Below, one piece after another: positions 16,785 through 24,127 of a stretch of 44,323 nucleotides of DNA. The stretch is from contig JAQBQS010000009.1 in assembly GCA_028286885.1 (NCBI GenBank), positions 1 through 44,323 on the forward strand. Direction: 5' to 3'. The notes under the pieces were generated by a model that was not told the DNA's origin, did not search any database, and saw only the letters and a program-made list of their open reading frames with translations. Each line of letters opens with the position of its first letter. The first letter of the stretch is position 1. The translations under genes and the position numbers were made by a program. This DNA comes from Patescibacteria group bacterium. Its GTDB lineage: Bacteria > Patescibacteriota > Minisyncoccia > Phycocordibacterales > UBA1006.

Positions 16785-16812
16785 TTGAAAAAAGAGGAAA
16801 ATGTGTTAGTAT
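16785..16812 (+). promoter_or_regulatory. tRNA-Thr(GGT) promoter
   Basis: TTGAAA (16785-16790), 16-nt spacer, TAGTAT (16807-16812) with TGT in front. Confidence 0.6.
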
Positions 16813-16821
16813 GGCGCTTAC

Positions 16822-16894
16822 GCCGTTGTAGCTCAGCTGGTAGAGCACGTCATTGGTAATGACGAGGTCGCGGGTTCGATTCCCGCCGATGGCT
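16822..16894 (+). tRNA. tRNA-Thr (GGT)
   Basis: 73-nt cloverleaf; acceptor GCCGTTG/CGATGGC, anticodon GGT within CATTGGTAATG, T-loop TTCGATT, discriminator T. No encoded CCA. Confidence 0.95.
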
Positions 16895-16911
16895 CACGTT
16901 CATGATAATGT

Positions 16912-16937
16912 AAAATCTCCGGAAGGAGATTTTTCGT
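16912..16937 (+). terminator. tRNA-Thr terminator
   Basis: AAAATCTCC/GGAGATTTT with a GGAA tetraloop and a T tail. Confidence 0.9.
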
Positions 16938-16948
16938 TTTGAGATAAA

Positions 16949-16977
16949 TTGACTTATTTTATATAATATGTTAATAT
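16949..16977 (+). promoter_or_regulatory. Promoter of the 197-aa gene (long A-rich leader type)
   Basis: TTGACT (16949-16954), 17-nt spacer, TAATAT (16972-16977); the ATG is 47 nt downstream after an A-rich leader without a Shine-Dalgarno sequence. Confidence 0.75.
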
Positions 16978-17024
16978 ATAAAAGTAAAAGTTCATTTCAA
17001 TTCATAACATTTAAATAAAAACAT

Positions 17025-17618
17025 ATGCCAGCTAGCGAATTAGATGCCGACAAAAAGTCTTCATGGTTTCAAACATTGAAATCTGATGCCGAAAAAGAGG
17101 GCGTCAGTATTGAAATTCAGAAAATAATAGTGGACTACTCCTTGCCATACAGCGAAGCTGCGAGCAATGGCGATTTGTCGATGGGTCCTGGCAATGACAG
17201 AATTGCCGAGGCTCTTCGCACTATCGAAATGAAAGACGTTTACCAGATTGAAAAAGAAAAGATCGTAGAAACGACCATTCTTCTCAATTGGCCAGAAGGT
17301 GTATCTTATGAGCGTGCGGTCGCATGGGGGATAAAGCATGGTCTCAAGCTATCGACGCCTCATGATGTATTTGCATTTGGCGTGGAAAACTCTTCATTCA
17401 GCCTTCCTCTGATGCCGTTACCTACGTCTGGTCCCATTCTTAGAGGAATTCCGACCGAGCGATACGTATGCGAGACAACAGGGTTCAACGAAGATGTCTT
17501 CGGTATCGAATTCAGGAACTATCGCCAGTGGCGCCATCCTATCTTCAAACCGAAAGAGTATTTCTCGTTTAACAGGGTTTGGTTTATTTTTTTAAAACCA
17601 GCTGATACAGATCTCTAA
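17025..17618 (+). CDS. Hypothetical protein, 197 aa
   Basis: Not recognised. The protein is soluble, without a signal or membrane helix. The N-terminal 80 residues are acidic and helical (SSWFQTLKSDAEKEGVSIEIQKIIVDY). The middle holds TTILLNWPEGVSYERAVAWGIKHGL, and the C-terminal part is aromatic and proline-rich (FRNYRQWRHPIFKPKEYFSFNRVWF). It is a single-gene unit with its own promoter and terminator. Promoter type and A-rich leader match the other unexplained genes of the window rather than the core genes. Confidence 0.65.
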   Translation: MPASELDADKKSSWFQTLKSDAEKEGVSIEIQKIIVDYSLPYSEAASNGDLSMGPGNDRIAEALRTIEMKDVYQIEKEKIVETTILLNWPEGVSYERAVAWGIKHGLKLSTPHDVFAFGVENSSFSLPLMPLPTSGPILRGIPTERYVCETTGFNEDVFGIEFRNYRQWRHPIFKPKEYFSFNRVWFIFLKPADTDL

Positions 17619-17625
17619 AGTATGT

Positions 17626-17660
17626 TCCGCTTCTGTTAAGATCAGAAGCGGATTTTTTTA
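17626..17660 (+). terminator. Terminator of the 197-aa gene
   Basis: CCGCTTCTG pairs with CAGAAGCGG around TTAAGAT, then seven T. Confidence 0.9.
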
Positions 17661-17707
17661 TGTTGCAAAATTTGTCTTCATTAAAAATAACAAGATAAAA
17701 ACGGACA

Positions 17708-18022
17708 TTAGTCCGCTTCTTCTTCCGCCTTCTCGCCGAGCTTTACGATGTCGCCGTCCTTGAACAAAATATTTTTCAAAATTTTGCGCCATTTCGGCTT
17801 TTGCCGCAGCAGAAATTCCAAGTCCATGCCGAAGTGCTTGAACTCCTCGCCCTGCGCGTTTTCCATGATCGCCTTGGCGTCATCGTTTTGCTCGACGGAC
17901 ATGCGCTGCTCGTACCAGTCGATTGCTTCGGCCTCCTCAATGAGTCCCATGATCATGCGGGCGAAGGTGCGGGTTTCCTGCGATAATTCTTCTGCTGGTT
18001 CGTGATATTGGTCAAATGCCAT
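17708..18022 (-). CDS. Encapsulated-ferritin-like protein (EncFtn family)
   Basis: A 104-aa two-helix ferritin-like protein. It aligns along its length with EncFtn: HEP..EL..ET at the start, EEAEAIDWYEQR in helix 1 and EEFKH (Glu60-x2-His63) in helix 2, which covers the iron ligands of the family; the C-terminal half has KWRKILKNILF. EncFtn forms a ring-shaped decamer with ferroxidase activity and normally works inside an encapsulin shell. No encapsulin gene occurs in the window, and the acidic C-terminus (LGEKAEEEAD) does not look like a standard cargo tag. The start has AGG nearby and a possible TATAAG box. Confidence 0.8.
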   Translation of the reverse strand: MAFDQYHEPAEELSQETRTFARMIMGLIEEAEAIDWYEQRMSVEQNDDAKAIMENAQGEEFKHFGMDLEFLLRQKPKWRKILKNILFKDGDIVKLGEKAEEEAD

Positions 18023-18038
18023 AATGATTTCAGGTTAC

Positions 18039-18044
18039 CTTATA
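18039..18044 (-). promoter_or_regulatory. Possible -10 box of the EncFtn-like gene
   Basis: Minus strand TATAAG, 16 nt before the ATG; no clear -35. Confidence 0.35.
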
Positions 18045-18100
18045 ATGAGTCCATTTTATCATCATTATGCCAAGAAGACAGCAGAGGAACACTTGTTCAC

Positions 18101-18130
18101 TTGACACTTATTTTAAGTATTTGATAAAAT
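18101..18130 (+). promoter_or_regulatory. Promoter of the exonuclease/GIY-YIG gene, predicts leaderless mRNA
   Basis: TTGACA (18101-18106), 18-nt spacer, TAAAAT (18125-18130), then ATG after 6 nt. One of the few leaderless-type promoters with a consensus -35. Confidence 0.85.
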
Positions 18131-18136
18131 GAAAGC

Positions 18137-19624
18137 ATGAGTCCTTCGATATCATTCCAGCCTGATTCTGCCTTGGCAAAAATCCCGGGTATTTTTACGA
18201 TCGTGGACGTGGAAACGACCGGTATGCGTGCGGCAAGTTCGCGAGTAATTGATATTGGGATAATTAGAATAGAAAATGGAATAGTTACAAAAACATTCAA
18301 GTCATTCGTGAATCCAGGATCAAGAATTTCGTGGTCGTCCACCTTGATCACGGGAATTACAAACGACGACGTCGAAAATGCTCCGAGCTTCGAGGATATT
18401 TCAAGTGATATCTATGAATTTTTTGAGAATGCGGTTTTCGTCGCGCACAATGCGAGCTTTGATTATTCGTTCATCAAAGCCGAGTTTGCAAGATGCGGAA
18501 TTGATTTTTCAGCAGAGACCCTCTGTACGGTAAAGCTTTCCCGTGCGCTTTACCCGAGAGAGCGTCGCCACAATTTGGATGCGGTGATTGAACGATTCGG
18601 ATTCACATGCGAGACGCGCCATCGCGCATATCCGGACGCGGACGTGCTGCGGCAGTTTTTGGAACACATCCAAATGCATCATACGGAAACGGAAATCAAT
18701 TCTGCCATCTCGGGAATCTTATTCGCAGGGAAGAAGGAATTCTTATACGACCGCAAATCGCTTTCAAGGTTGCCCGACGGTCACGGCATTTACCAATTTT
18801 ACGGACCTGATAATGAGCTTCTGTATATCGGCAAGAGCAAGCATATTCGCACGCGTGTGCGATCACATTTCTCGGATGACGAGCCGATGGAGCGCAAGCT
18901 CATGAAAAAAGTTGCGAAGATCGAATGCGAGGAAACCGCCGGGGAACTTTCGGCGCTGATTCTCGAGGCGCATCGCATAAAGCGCGACCTGCCGATTCAT
19001 AACCGCAAACTGCGGAAATTGCGCGAGATGGTTGCACTGGTTGAATCCAAGAATGCAGGGGGCTATCTTGTCCCAGTGATTGAGAAACATGAGACCATTG
19101 ATCCGCAAGCGGGGATTTTGTCCGTCTTCAGAAGCATGCCGCAGGCACGCGCGAAGCTGCGCGAATTCGCAGCAAAAAATAATTTGTGCGAGAAGCTTCT
19201 CGGTCTCGAGAAGACCGACCGCGCATGCTTCGGATTTGGCCTTGGCAAATGTTCTGGTGCTTGCATCGGGCGCGAATCCGCAGATGAATACAACAAGCGC
19301 TTCAAGGCCGTATTCAAAAGCCGCCGCATTAAGACATGGCCTTTCAAGGACACGATCATGATCGACGAGAAAAAAGACGATCAGTCCGGAATCGTTTTCT
19401 TTGTCCGCGATTGGAGAATTTTGAAATCATTTTCATACGAGGGTTCCGAGATGGGTGAGTTCATTGCCTCGCCGGGAACGTTCGACGTAGACACGTATAA
19501 GATTCTTGCAAGGTACATGCTCGATCCTGCGAACAGAAGAAGCGTAAAACAAATTTCCGAACAGGAGTTCAGAAATTCGCTTCAGGCATTGGACGAGGGA
19601 GAATATGTAATCGAGTTTGCCTGA
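18137..19624 (+). CDS. DEDDh 3'-5' exonuclease fused to GIY-YIG nuclease (DnaQ-Cho/UvrC-like)
   Basis: A 495-aa two-nuclease protein. Residues 18-185 are a DnaQ-type exonuclease: ExoI IVDVETTG (Asp24, Glu26), ExoII VAHNASFDYSFI, ExoIII HRAYPDADVL. Residues about 205-290 are a GIY-YIG domain: HGIYQFYG ... LLYIGKSKHIRTRVRSHF. The C-terminal part has the UvrC/Cho-like cysteine motif FGLGKCSGACIGRES. Such proteins are thought to make or trim incisions in nucleotide excision repair in place of or beside UvrC. No UVR or HhH domain is visible. Its last 43 nt overlap the convergent endonuclease V gene. Confidence 0.88.
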   Translation: MSPSISFQPDSALAKIPGIFTIVDVETTGMRAASSRVIDIGIIRIENGIVTKTFKSFVNPGSRISWSSTLITGITNDDVENAPSFEDISSDIYEFFENAVFVAHNASFDYSFIKAEFARCGIDFSAETLCTVKLSRALYPRERRHNLDAVIERFGFTCETRHRAYPDADVLRQFLEHIQMHHTETEINSAISGILFAGKKEFLYDRKSLSRLPDGHGIYQFYGPDNELLYIGKSKHIRTRVRSHFSDDEPMERKLMKKVAKIECEETAGELSALILEAHRIKRDLPIHNRKLRKLREMVALVESKNAGGYLVPVIEKHETIDPQAGILSVFRSMPQARAKLREFAAKNNLCEKLLGLEKTDRACFGFGLGKCSGACIGRESADEYNKRFKAVFKSRRIKTWPFKDTIMIDEKKDDQSGIVFFVRDWRILKSFSYEGSEMGEFIASPGTFDVDTYKILARYMLDPANRRSVKQISEQEFRNSLQALDEGEYVIEFA

Positions 19625-20310
19625 TATAGTTTGTGTACTGATATTTCATTCTTGCGGAACGCGTTGACCAAGTTATGCGCGAGGCGCGTCGGTTCGGGCA
19701 ATCGGTATCCTCGCAAGCATGTTTTTATGATGGACAAAGATTCAGCCAGTGTAATGAGATTTCCCGGAGAAATCAAAAGAGGATTTGATTTCTTTTTCGA
19801 GCGGAGCGCAATGCCGATAACTTCGCCGGTTTTCGGGTCGATGATTTCGGTTTCGCTGCCGGGTTCTTCGCTTGGCATGTCATATTCGCCGTACAATCGC
19901 GACTTTGCGCATCCGATCGTCGGCACGTCGGCAACAAGTCCGAAATGCGCCGCGATGCCGAGCCTGCGCGGATGGGCGATTCCGTGTCCGTCAACGACAA
20001 CAACGTCAGGCTTTGTTTTGAGGGCATCCCAGCATTCCAAAAGTCCGGGAATTTCGCGGAACGACAAGAGTCCCGGTACATAGGGGAATGTAACAGGCGT
20101 CTTGATGCACGAATGCTCGACAATTTCCAAACTCGGATATGACAGTACGATAATGCCGGCGAAGAGTTCCGTTCCAAACCGTTCGAGTGAGACATCCGCG
20201 CCTGCGATAAACTTCGGTTTCCTTGGAAGGCTGATATGGCGAAGCTCCTCGCGCAATTTCTTTTGCAAGGCGACGGCTTCGGTCGGCGACATGTCGAATG
20301 AGTGTCTCAT
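19582..20310 (-). CDS. nfi: Endonuclease V
   Basis: A 242-aa endonuclease V, which nicks DNA or RNA one base 3' of inosine or deaminated bases. Motifs: AGADVS (Asp39), TPVTFPYVPGLLSFRE, the catalytic DGHGIAHPRRLGIAAHFG and IGCAKSRLYG. The length is typical. It runs against the exonuclease/GIY-YIG gene and overlaps its 3' end tail to tail, so two repair nucleases share a convergent end. The overlapping part encodes only the non-conserved tail after the catalytic domain. Confidence 0.93.
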   Translation of the reverse strand: MRHSFDMSPTEAVALQKKLREELRHISLPRKPKFIAGADVSLERFGTELFAGIIVLSYPSLEIVEHSCIKTPVTFPYVPGLLSFREIPGLLECWDALKTKPDVVVVDGHGIAHPRRLGIAAHFGLVADVPTIGCAKSRLYGEYDMPSEEPGSETEIIDPKTGEVIGIALRSKKKSNPLLISPGNLITLAESLSIIKTCLRGYRLPEPTRLAHNLVNAFRKNEISVHKLYQANSITYSPSSNA

Positions 20311-20368
20311 AGTCGTACTTTAGAACGCGCCGAATAACTTGGCAAGTATGCAAATCGATAAGTCGGCG

Positions 20369-20374
20369 TATACT
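20369..20374 (+). promoter_or_regulatory. Possible -10 box of the DUF1328 gene
   Basis: TATACT, 41 nt upstream of the ATG; no good -35 at normal spacing. Confidence 0.4.
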
Positions 20375-20415
20375 AAAATTGGTGGACATTATCAGCAGTT
20401 AATCTTTTACATTAT

Positions 20416-20592
20416 ATGTTGAAATGGAGTGTTATTTTCTTGATCATCGCAATTGTTGCAGCTATCCTTGGATTCGGAGGAATCGCGGGCGCTGCGGCAA
20501 CGATTGCCAAGATTCTCTTCTTCGTCTTCCTCGTTGTCTGGATCATTTTCTTGGTTCTTGGCTTCACGGTCGCAAAGAAGATTACGAAATAA
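20416..20592 (+). CDS. Small DUF1328-family membrane protein
   Basis: A 58-aa protein, [18 protein letters not shown] at the start, then [20 protein letters not shown] and a second hydrophobic stretch ending in AKKITK. This is the whole DUF1328 (YtjA-like) pattern: two membrane helices joined by a GFGG-I-AGAA turn. The family is widespread and of unknown function. It has its own terminator. Confidence 0.85.
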   Translation: MLKWSVIFLIIAIVAAILGFGGIAGAAATIAKILFFVFLVVWIIFLVLGFTVAKKITK

Positions 20593-20593
20593 T

Positions 20594-20615
20594 AAAAGCC
20601 TGCGGGCTTTTTTTA
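20594..20615 (+). terminator. Terminator of the DUF1328 gene
   Basis: AAAAGCC/GGCTTTT with loop TGCG, then T. It begins 2 nt after the stop. Confidence 0.9.
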
Positions 20616-20616
20616 C

Positions 20617-20644
20617 TTGAATAATTTGGGATTTCTGCTACCAT
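20617..20644 (+). promoter_or_regulatory. Promoter of the tRNA-Thr(CGT)-methyltransferase unit
   Basis: TTGAAT (20617-20622), 16-nt spacer, TACCAT (20639-20644) with TGC in front; 9 nt before the tRNA. Confidence 0.6.
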
Positions 20645-20653
20645 GGTCCCATC

Positions 20654-20726
20654 GCCAAAGTAGCTCAGTTGGTAGAGCACGTCTTTCGTAAAGACGGGGT
20701 CGCCGGTTCAATCCCGGCCTTTGGCT
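20654..20726 (+). tRNA. tRNA-Thr (CGT)
   Basis: 73-nt cloverleaf; acceptor GCCAAAG/CTTTGGC, anticodon CGT within CTTTCGTAAAG, discriminator T. No encoded CCA. The next gene's ATG is 4 nt after its 3' end. Confidence 0.95.
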
Positions 20727-20730
20727 CACG

Positions 20731-21462
20731 ATGTCACGACAAGAAAATAACAATGCGTCCGCATGGGAACGAGAATACCGGGAGCCGACGTTTTTAACGA
20801 TGGGAACGGAACCCATTAATGCGGTAAAAGATTTTGTGAAATGGATGAGGAAACAGGTGCGGAAAAATCCTGCGGATTTTTCCGCACCTGTTTCCGAGTG
20901 GAATATCCTTGATCTCGGCTGCGGCAACGGAAAAAATTTGAAATACATTGTCGAGAATTATGCAAAGAGCGGAATTGGTTATGACGTATCCGAAACGGCG
21001 ATTGCGGCTGCGCGCGGGCTTGTCGATGGCTTAAAATTAAATTACGAAGTTCGTTCAATTGCGAATATCTTTCCGACTCGCGATTCGTCGATTGATTTAG
21101 CACTCGATGTTACGAGTTCGAATTCTCTCACAAATTCTGAACGTGAAAAGTTTCTCGCCGAAGTTTCGCGCGTATTGAAGCCGGGTTCATATTTCTTTAC
21201 TCGAGCATTATGCAAAGATGGCGATGCCAATGCGAAAAATCTGATCAAACAATTCCCGGGAAGCGAACCCGATACTTACATTCTTGGCGAAACGGGAATT
21301 ACTGAACGAGTATTCTCAAAACAGGATTTCGAGGGGGTCTACGCGCCGTATTTTGAAATTGTTCACTTAGAGAAATTATGGGGATACCAGAAATGGGGAG
21401 ACCGGACGTACAAGAGAAACTACTGGATTGCTTATCTAAAATCCAAGAAATCCGCCTCATAG
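20731..21462 (+). CDS. SAM-dependent methyltransferase, class I
   Basis: A 243-aa Rossmann-fold methyltransferase: motif I NILDLGCGNGKNL (about 58-70), an acidic residue in YDVSETAI after it, the motif IV-like SIDLALDVTSSNSL and LKPGSYFFTRAL. The substrate cannot be read from the sequence. The gene begins 4 nt after tRNA-Thr(CGT) and has no promoter of its own. Residues about 41-55, just before motif I, are encoded by a perfect 22-bp palindrome (20849-20895) and look like an insertion. Confidence 0.82.
   Translation: MSRQENNNASAWEREYREPTFLTMGTEPINAVKDFVKWMRKQVRKNPADFSAPVSEWNILDLGCGNGKNLKYIVENYAKSGIGYDVSETAIAAARGLVDGLKLNYEVRSIANIFPTRDSSIDLALDVTSSNSLTNSEREKFLAEVSRVLKPGSYFFTRALCKDGDANAKNLIKQFPGSEPDTYILGETGITERVFSKQDFEGVYAPYFEIVHLEKLWGYQKWGDRTYKRNYWIAYLKSKKSAS
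20849..20895. repeat. Perfect 22-bp palindrome inside the methyltransferase gene
   Basis: 20849-20870 is the exact complement of 20874-20895, loop TGC. It is read in frame and lies upstream of the SAM-binding motif. Confidence 0.95.
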
Positions 21463-21482
21463 ATTTGTTGCGCCATATTTGA

Positions 21483-21488
21483 TACACT
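21483..21488 (+). promoter_or_regulatory. -10 box of the HD-domain gene, predicts leaderless mRNA
   Basis: TACACT, 6 nt before the ATG at 21495. Confidence 0.5.
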
Positions 21489-21494
21489 CGCCTT

Positions 21495-22292
21495 ATGACC
21501 GTTTCCGAAATCAGGAATTTGTTTCGCGAATTCAAGGGCAGGGAAGAAGGATTGAAAAAAGTAACTCGTTATTCGCTCTACCCGGTGATGTTTTACCGAA
21601 CCGATCTTTGGGCGCATACGCTTCACGTGCATTGGATTACGCTCCAGCTAGCCAAGCGCGTCAAATCGACTCATCCTGAATTTAATACGGAACGCGCAGC
21701 TACGATGGCCCTTGTCCACGATGATCACGAACTTTTTCTCGGTGATATCCAGGCGGGATTGAAGCTTCGAATGAACAAAGAAGAAAAAGAAAATTTAAAA
21801 AACAGCGAAATTCACGCGATCGATCAAGTTTCAGATTCGTTTCCGAAAACGGTAAACGGTTACGAATATCGAAGCCTTCTTATTGAAGCGATGAATGCTG
21901 AAACACTTGAATCGCAGATTGTGAAATTGGCAGACAGACTGGATGCGTTCGGCGAGGCCCTACATGAACTGTACGCTGGAAACATGGTATTTGCGGTCAG
22001 TGTCGGGCATGAGCGCGGCGACATTCCGACGCCCGCGGACTTTTACGTAAATTGGCTTGAGAAAATACCATCAACTTTTCCAGAGCTGGCAGTGCTTTGG
22101 AACAAGGGAGAGGTGTTATTTTCAACTCCAGAACGCCTTGATTGGAAACATGTCGCTGAAGAAGGATCTCCTGCGACGATCGAATCGCTCTCAACAAGTT
22201 CGCATTATCCGCATTATGGCGAATGGTTGAGCATTGTTTTGAAAAACAGCGATGACGAGCTTATCGCGAAACTTGTTACAAAAGCTGAGTAA
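21495..22292 (+). CDS. HD-domain phosphohydrolase (YfbR-like)
   Basis: A 265-aa HD-superfamily protein. Metal ligands are visible: His41 or His44 in RTDLWAHTLHVHW, His75-Asp76 in LVHDDHE, and Asp in KLADRLDAFGEAL (about 145). This order resembles YfbR-type 5'-deoxyribonucleotidases, which act on dNMPs, but substrate is not certain. prfB starts 5 nt after its stop, so the two probably share a transcript. Confidence 0.75.
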   Translation: MTVSEIRNLFREFKGREEGLKKVTRYSLYPVMFYRTDLWAHTLHVHWITLQLAKRVKSTHPEFNTERAATMALVHDDHELFLGDIQAGLKLRMNKEEKENLKNSEIHAIDQVSDSFPKTVNGYEYRSLLIEAMNAETLESQIVKLADRLDAFGEALHELYAGNMVFAVSVGHERGDIPTPADFYVNWLEKIPSTFPELAVLWNKGEVLFSTPERLDWKHVAEEGSPATIESLSTSSHYPHYGEWLSIVLKNSDDELIAKLVTKAE

Positions 22293-22297
22293 TTTAT

Positions 22298-23173
22298 ATG
22301 ACCAAGGAAGACATTCAATCAAAAATTGCCGAACTCGAGGCGCGCATGTACGCGCCTGATTTTTGGAATGACAAGGAAGCGGCTCAGGCAGCACTTCGTG
22401 AAATTGAAGAATTGAAAGCGAAACTCGAGGGCGGCGGAAAATATGACAAGGGCGATGCCGTGCTTTCCATTTTCACAGGCGCAGGCGGGGACGACGCGGA
22501 GGATTTTTCAAGAATGCTCTATGAGATGTATTTGAAATTCTGCGACAACAAGAATTGGAAAACGATTCTGTTGGATAAGAATGAAAATGGCAGCGGAGGG
22601 TTCAGATCTATTTCTATTGAAATTCATGGCAAGAATGCATACGGCACTCTAAAGAATGAGTCCGGCGTGCACCGATTGGTGCGCATCTCGCCGTTCAATG
22701 CGAAAGGCAAGCGCAATACGAGTTTTTCGATGGTAGAGATTTTGCCAAAATTCGAGAAGCTTGATTTTGAAATTCCCGAGTCTGACCTCGACATTGCGTT
22801 TTCGAAATCCGGCGGCAAGGGCGGACAGAACGTGAACAAACGCGAGACCGCCGTGCGCATTACGCATACACCTACTGGATTGACCGCGCATGCGACTGCG
22901 GAGCGTAGCCAAGAAGCCAACAAGGAAGAGGCGATCAAAACGATTTCCGCAAAAGTCTGGCGACTTGAAGAAGAAAAACAAAAAGCCGCCGAGCGCGGCA
23001 TGGCCATCTCGGCTACGACCGATAACGAATGGGGAAGCCAAATCAGATCGTACGTCTTGCATCCCTACAAAATGGTCAAGGATCATCGAACAGGTGTGGA
23101 GACATCAAACGCGGAAAAAGTTTTAGAGCGAGGGGAACTTGATGAATTCATTGAAGCTGAAAAAGATTTGTAA
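22298..23173 (+). CDS. prfB: Peptide chain release factor 2, lacking most of domain 1
   Basis: A 291-aa RF2. The stop-codon tripeptide SPF (131-133, in HRLVRISPF) reads UGA/UAA and the catalytic GGQ (175-177) triggers peptide release. E. coli RF2 has 365 residues. Here the N-terminal helix ARMYAPDFWNDKEAAQ runs almost directly into YDKGDAVLSIFTGAGGDDAEDF, so about 60 residues of the domain 1 helical bundle are missing. No programmed frameshift site (in-frame early UGA after CUU) is present, so the usual RF2 autoregulation is absent. The start has no Shine-Dalgarno sequence. Confidence 0.93.
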   Translation: MTKEDIQSKIAELEARMYAPDFWNDKEAAQAALREIEELKAKLEGGGKYDKGDAVLSIFTGAGGDDAEDFSRMLYEMYLKFCDNKNWKTILLDKNENGSGGFRSISIEIHGKNAYGTLKNESGVHRLVRISPFNAKGKRNTSFSMVEILPKFEKLDFEIPESDLDIAFSKSGGKGGQNVNKRETAVRITHTPTGLTAHATAERSQEANKEEAIKTISAKVWRLEEEKQKAAERGMAISATTDNEWGSQIRSYVLHPYKMVKDHRTGVETSNAEKVLERGELDEFIEAEKDL

Positions 23174-23176
23174 TAT

Positions 23177-23208
23177 AAAAAAGCCTGGCGAGATATGCCA
23201 AGCTTTCG
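23177..23208. terminator. Bidirectional terminator after prfB
   Basis: AAGCcTGGC pairs with GCCAaGCTT around GAGATAT; the long T-run is on the minus strand, serving the convergent hypothetical gene. Confidence 0.7.
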
Positions 23209-23217
23209 AATTTAAGG

Positions 23218-23580
23218 TTAGGCCTTGAATCCTTGCAGAATTTCTAAAATATTCAGAAGTTCTTTTTCTGCGAGCTCCAGAGCGGCTATGCGGTTGATCT
23301 TTTTACCGGAAGCTTTTTCCCTTGACCATGAGTTTCTTACGTCGTTCAAGCTGTTGTTTGCAGCATCGATGACATTTTGGATTTTCTCGTTGGACAAGGT
23401 GAGCTTTTTCGATGAAGAAAAGGTGAGAGCGGGGAAGTTAGTTCTGTAGAGCGCGCCTACCATACTGATCGATTTTCCCGCCTTAGTAGATAGGCCTATA
23501 GGGGAAACCATGAGGAGATTTTGTAAGGATAGCATTGCTTGGTAAATTTGCAGGGAGCTTTTGTAGTTGTTGTTTATCAT
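23218..23580 (-). CDS. Hypothetical protein, 120 aa
   Basis: Not recognised. A helical protein with an N-terminal amphipathic stretch (SLQIYQAMLSLQNLLMVSPI) and a C-terminal helix pair (EKIQNVIDAANNSLNDVRN; AALELAEKELLNILEILQGF). No signal peptide or clear membrane helix. The consensus promoter, the leader of about 22 nt with GAAACAAAAAACAATACC and the lack of a Shine-Dalgarno sequence mark it as one of the accessory-type genes of this window. It has its own terminator. Confidence 0.6.
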   Translation of the reverse strand: MINNNYKSSLQIYQAMLSLQNLLMVSPIGLSTKAGKSISMVGALYRTNFPALTFSSSKKLTLSNEKIQNVIDAANNSLNDVRNSWSREKASGKKINRIAALELAEKELLNILEILQGFKA

Positions 23581-23607
23581 AACGGTATTGTTTTTTGTTT
23601 CTGAACA

Positions 23608-23636
23608 ACTATATCATATTTATCATTAAAAGTCAA
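23608..23636 (-). promoter_or_regulatory. Promoter of the 120-aa gene (A-rich leader type)
   Basis: Minus strand TTGACT, 17-nt spacer, TATAGT. Confidence 0.75.
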
Positions 23637-23670
23637 TAGATCCCAAAAACCTTGCTTTATAATGCTAAAT

Positions 23671-23705
23671 AAAAAAAATCCCTGTGCCATTAAAGGTAAG
23701 GGATT
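23671..23705 (-). terminator. Terminator of the 118-aa gene
   Basis: Minus strand AATCCCT ... AGGGATT followed by T-run; inner loop can pair further. Confidence 0.75.
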
Positions 23706-23726
23706 CCGAATAATTTTTAACATTTT

Positions 23727-24083
23727 TTAGTCAGTGTCGTGATTGCTGTTGGGATGAAGCGGGAAGAGGTCTTCGAGAGCTTTCTCCATTTCTGGCAGGG
23801 ACTCTTTTATATAATTTTCCTGCATCTGTTTCATTTCCTCGAGATGGCTGGCAGATTCGGTCAAATTCTCGCTCATACGGGATCCATGATAGTCTTCCCA
23901 GAAAAAGTCCGTAAGAATTTTAAATGCCAGCTTTACGGAAGGGTTCATAACATAGCCCTCCTTGGCTTTTTGATAAAAGCTGATGCCGCTCGCATCTTTT
24001 TTCGAATGGAGTTCTTTGAGAAAATTGAGCGCCTTGCGCACGGCCGAAACGCTTGTTCCGCCTATGATTACTTCCTTACTCAT
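23727..24083 (-). CDS. Hypothetical protein, 118 aa
   Basis: Not recognised. It begins MSKEVIIGGTSVSAVRKALNFL and is helical and acidic throughout, ending LFPLHPNSNHDTD. The segment SVSAVRKALNFLKELHSKK could be a small DNA- or protein-binding helix pair, but there is no clear motif. It follows the same promoter and leader style as its neighbour, with an AAACCAA motif just before the start. Confidence 0.6.
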   Translation of the reverse strand: MSKEVIIGGTSVSAVRKALNFLKELHSKKDASGISFYQKAKEGYVMNPSVKLAFKILTDFFWEDYHGSRMSENLTESASHLEEMKQMQENYIKESLPEMEKALEDLFPLHPNSNHDTD

Positions 24084-24127
24084 TCAGTTTGGTTTTATTG
24101 ATTTGTCGAAATAAAAATCTCGGATGA

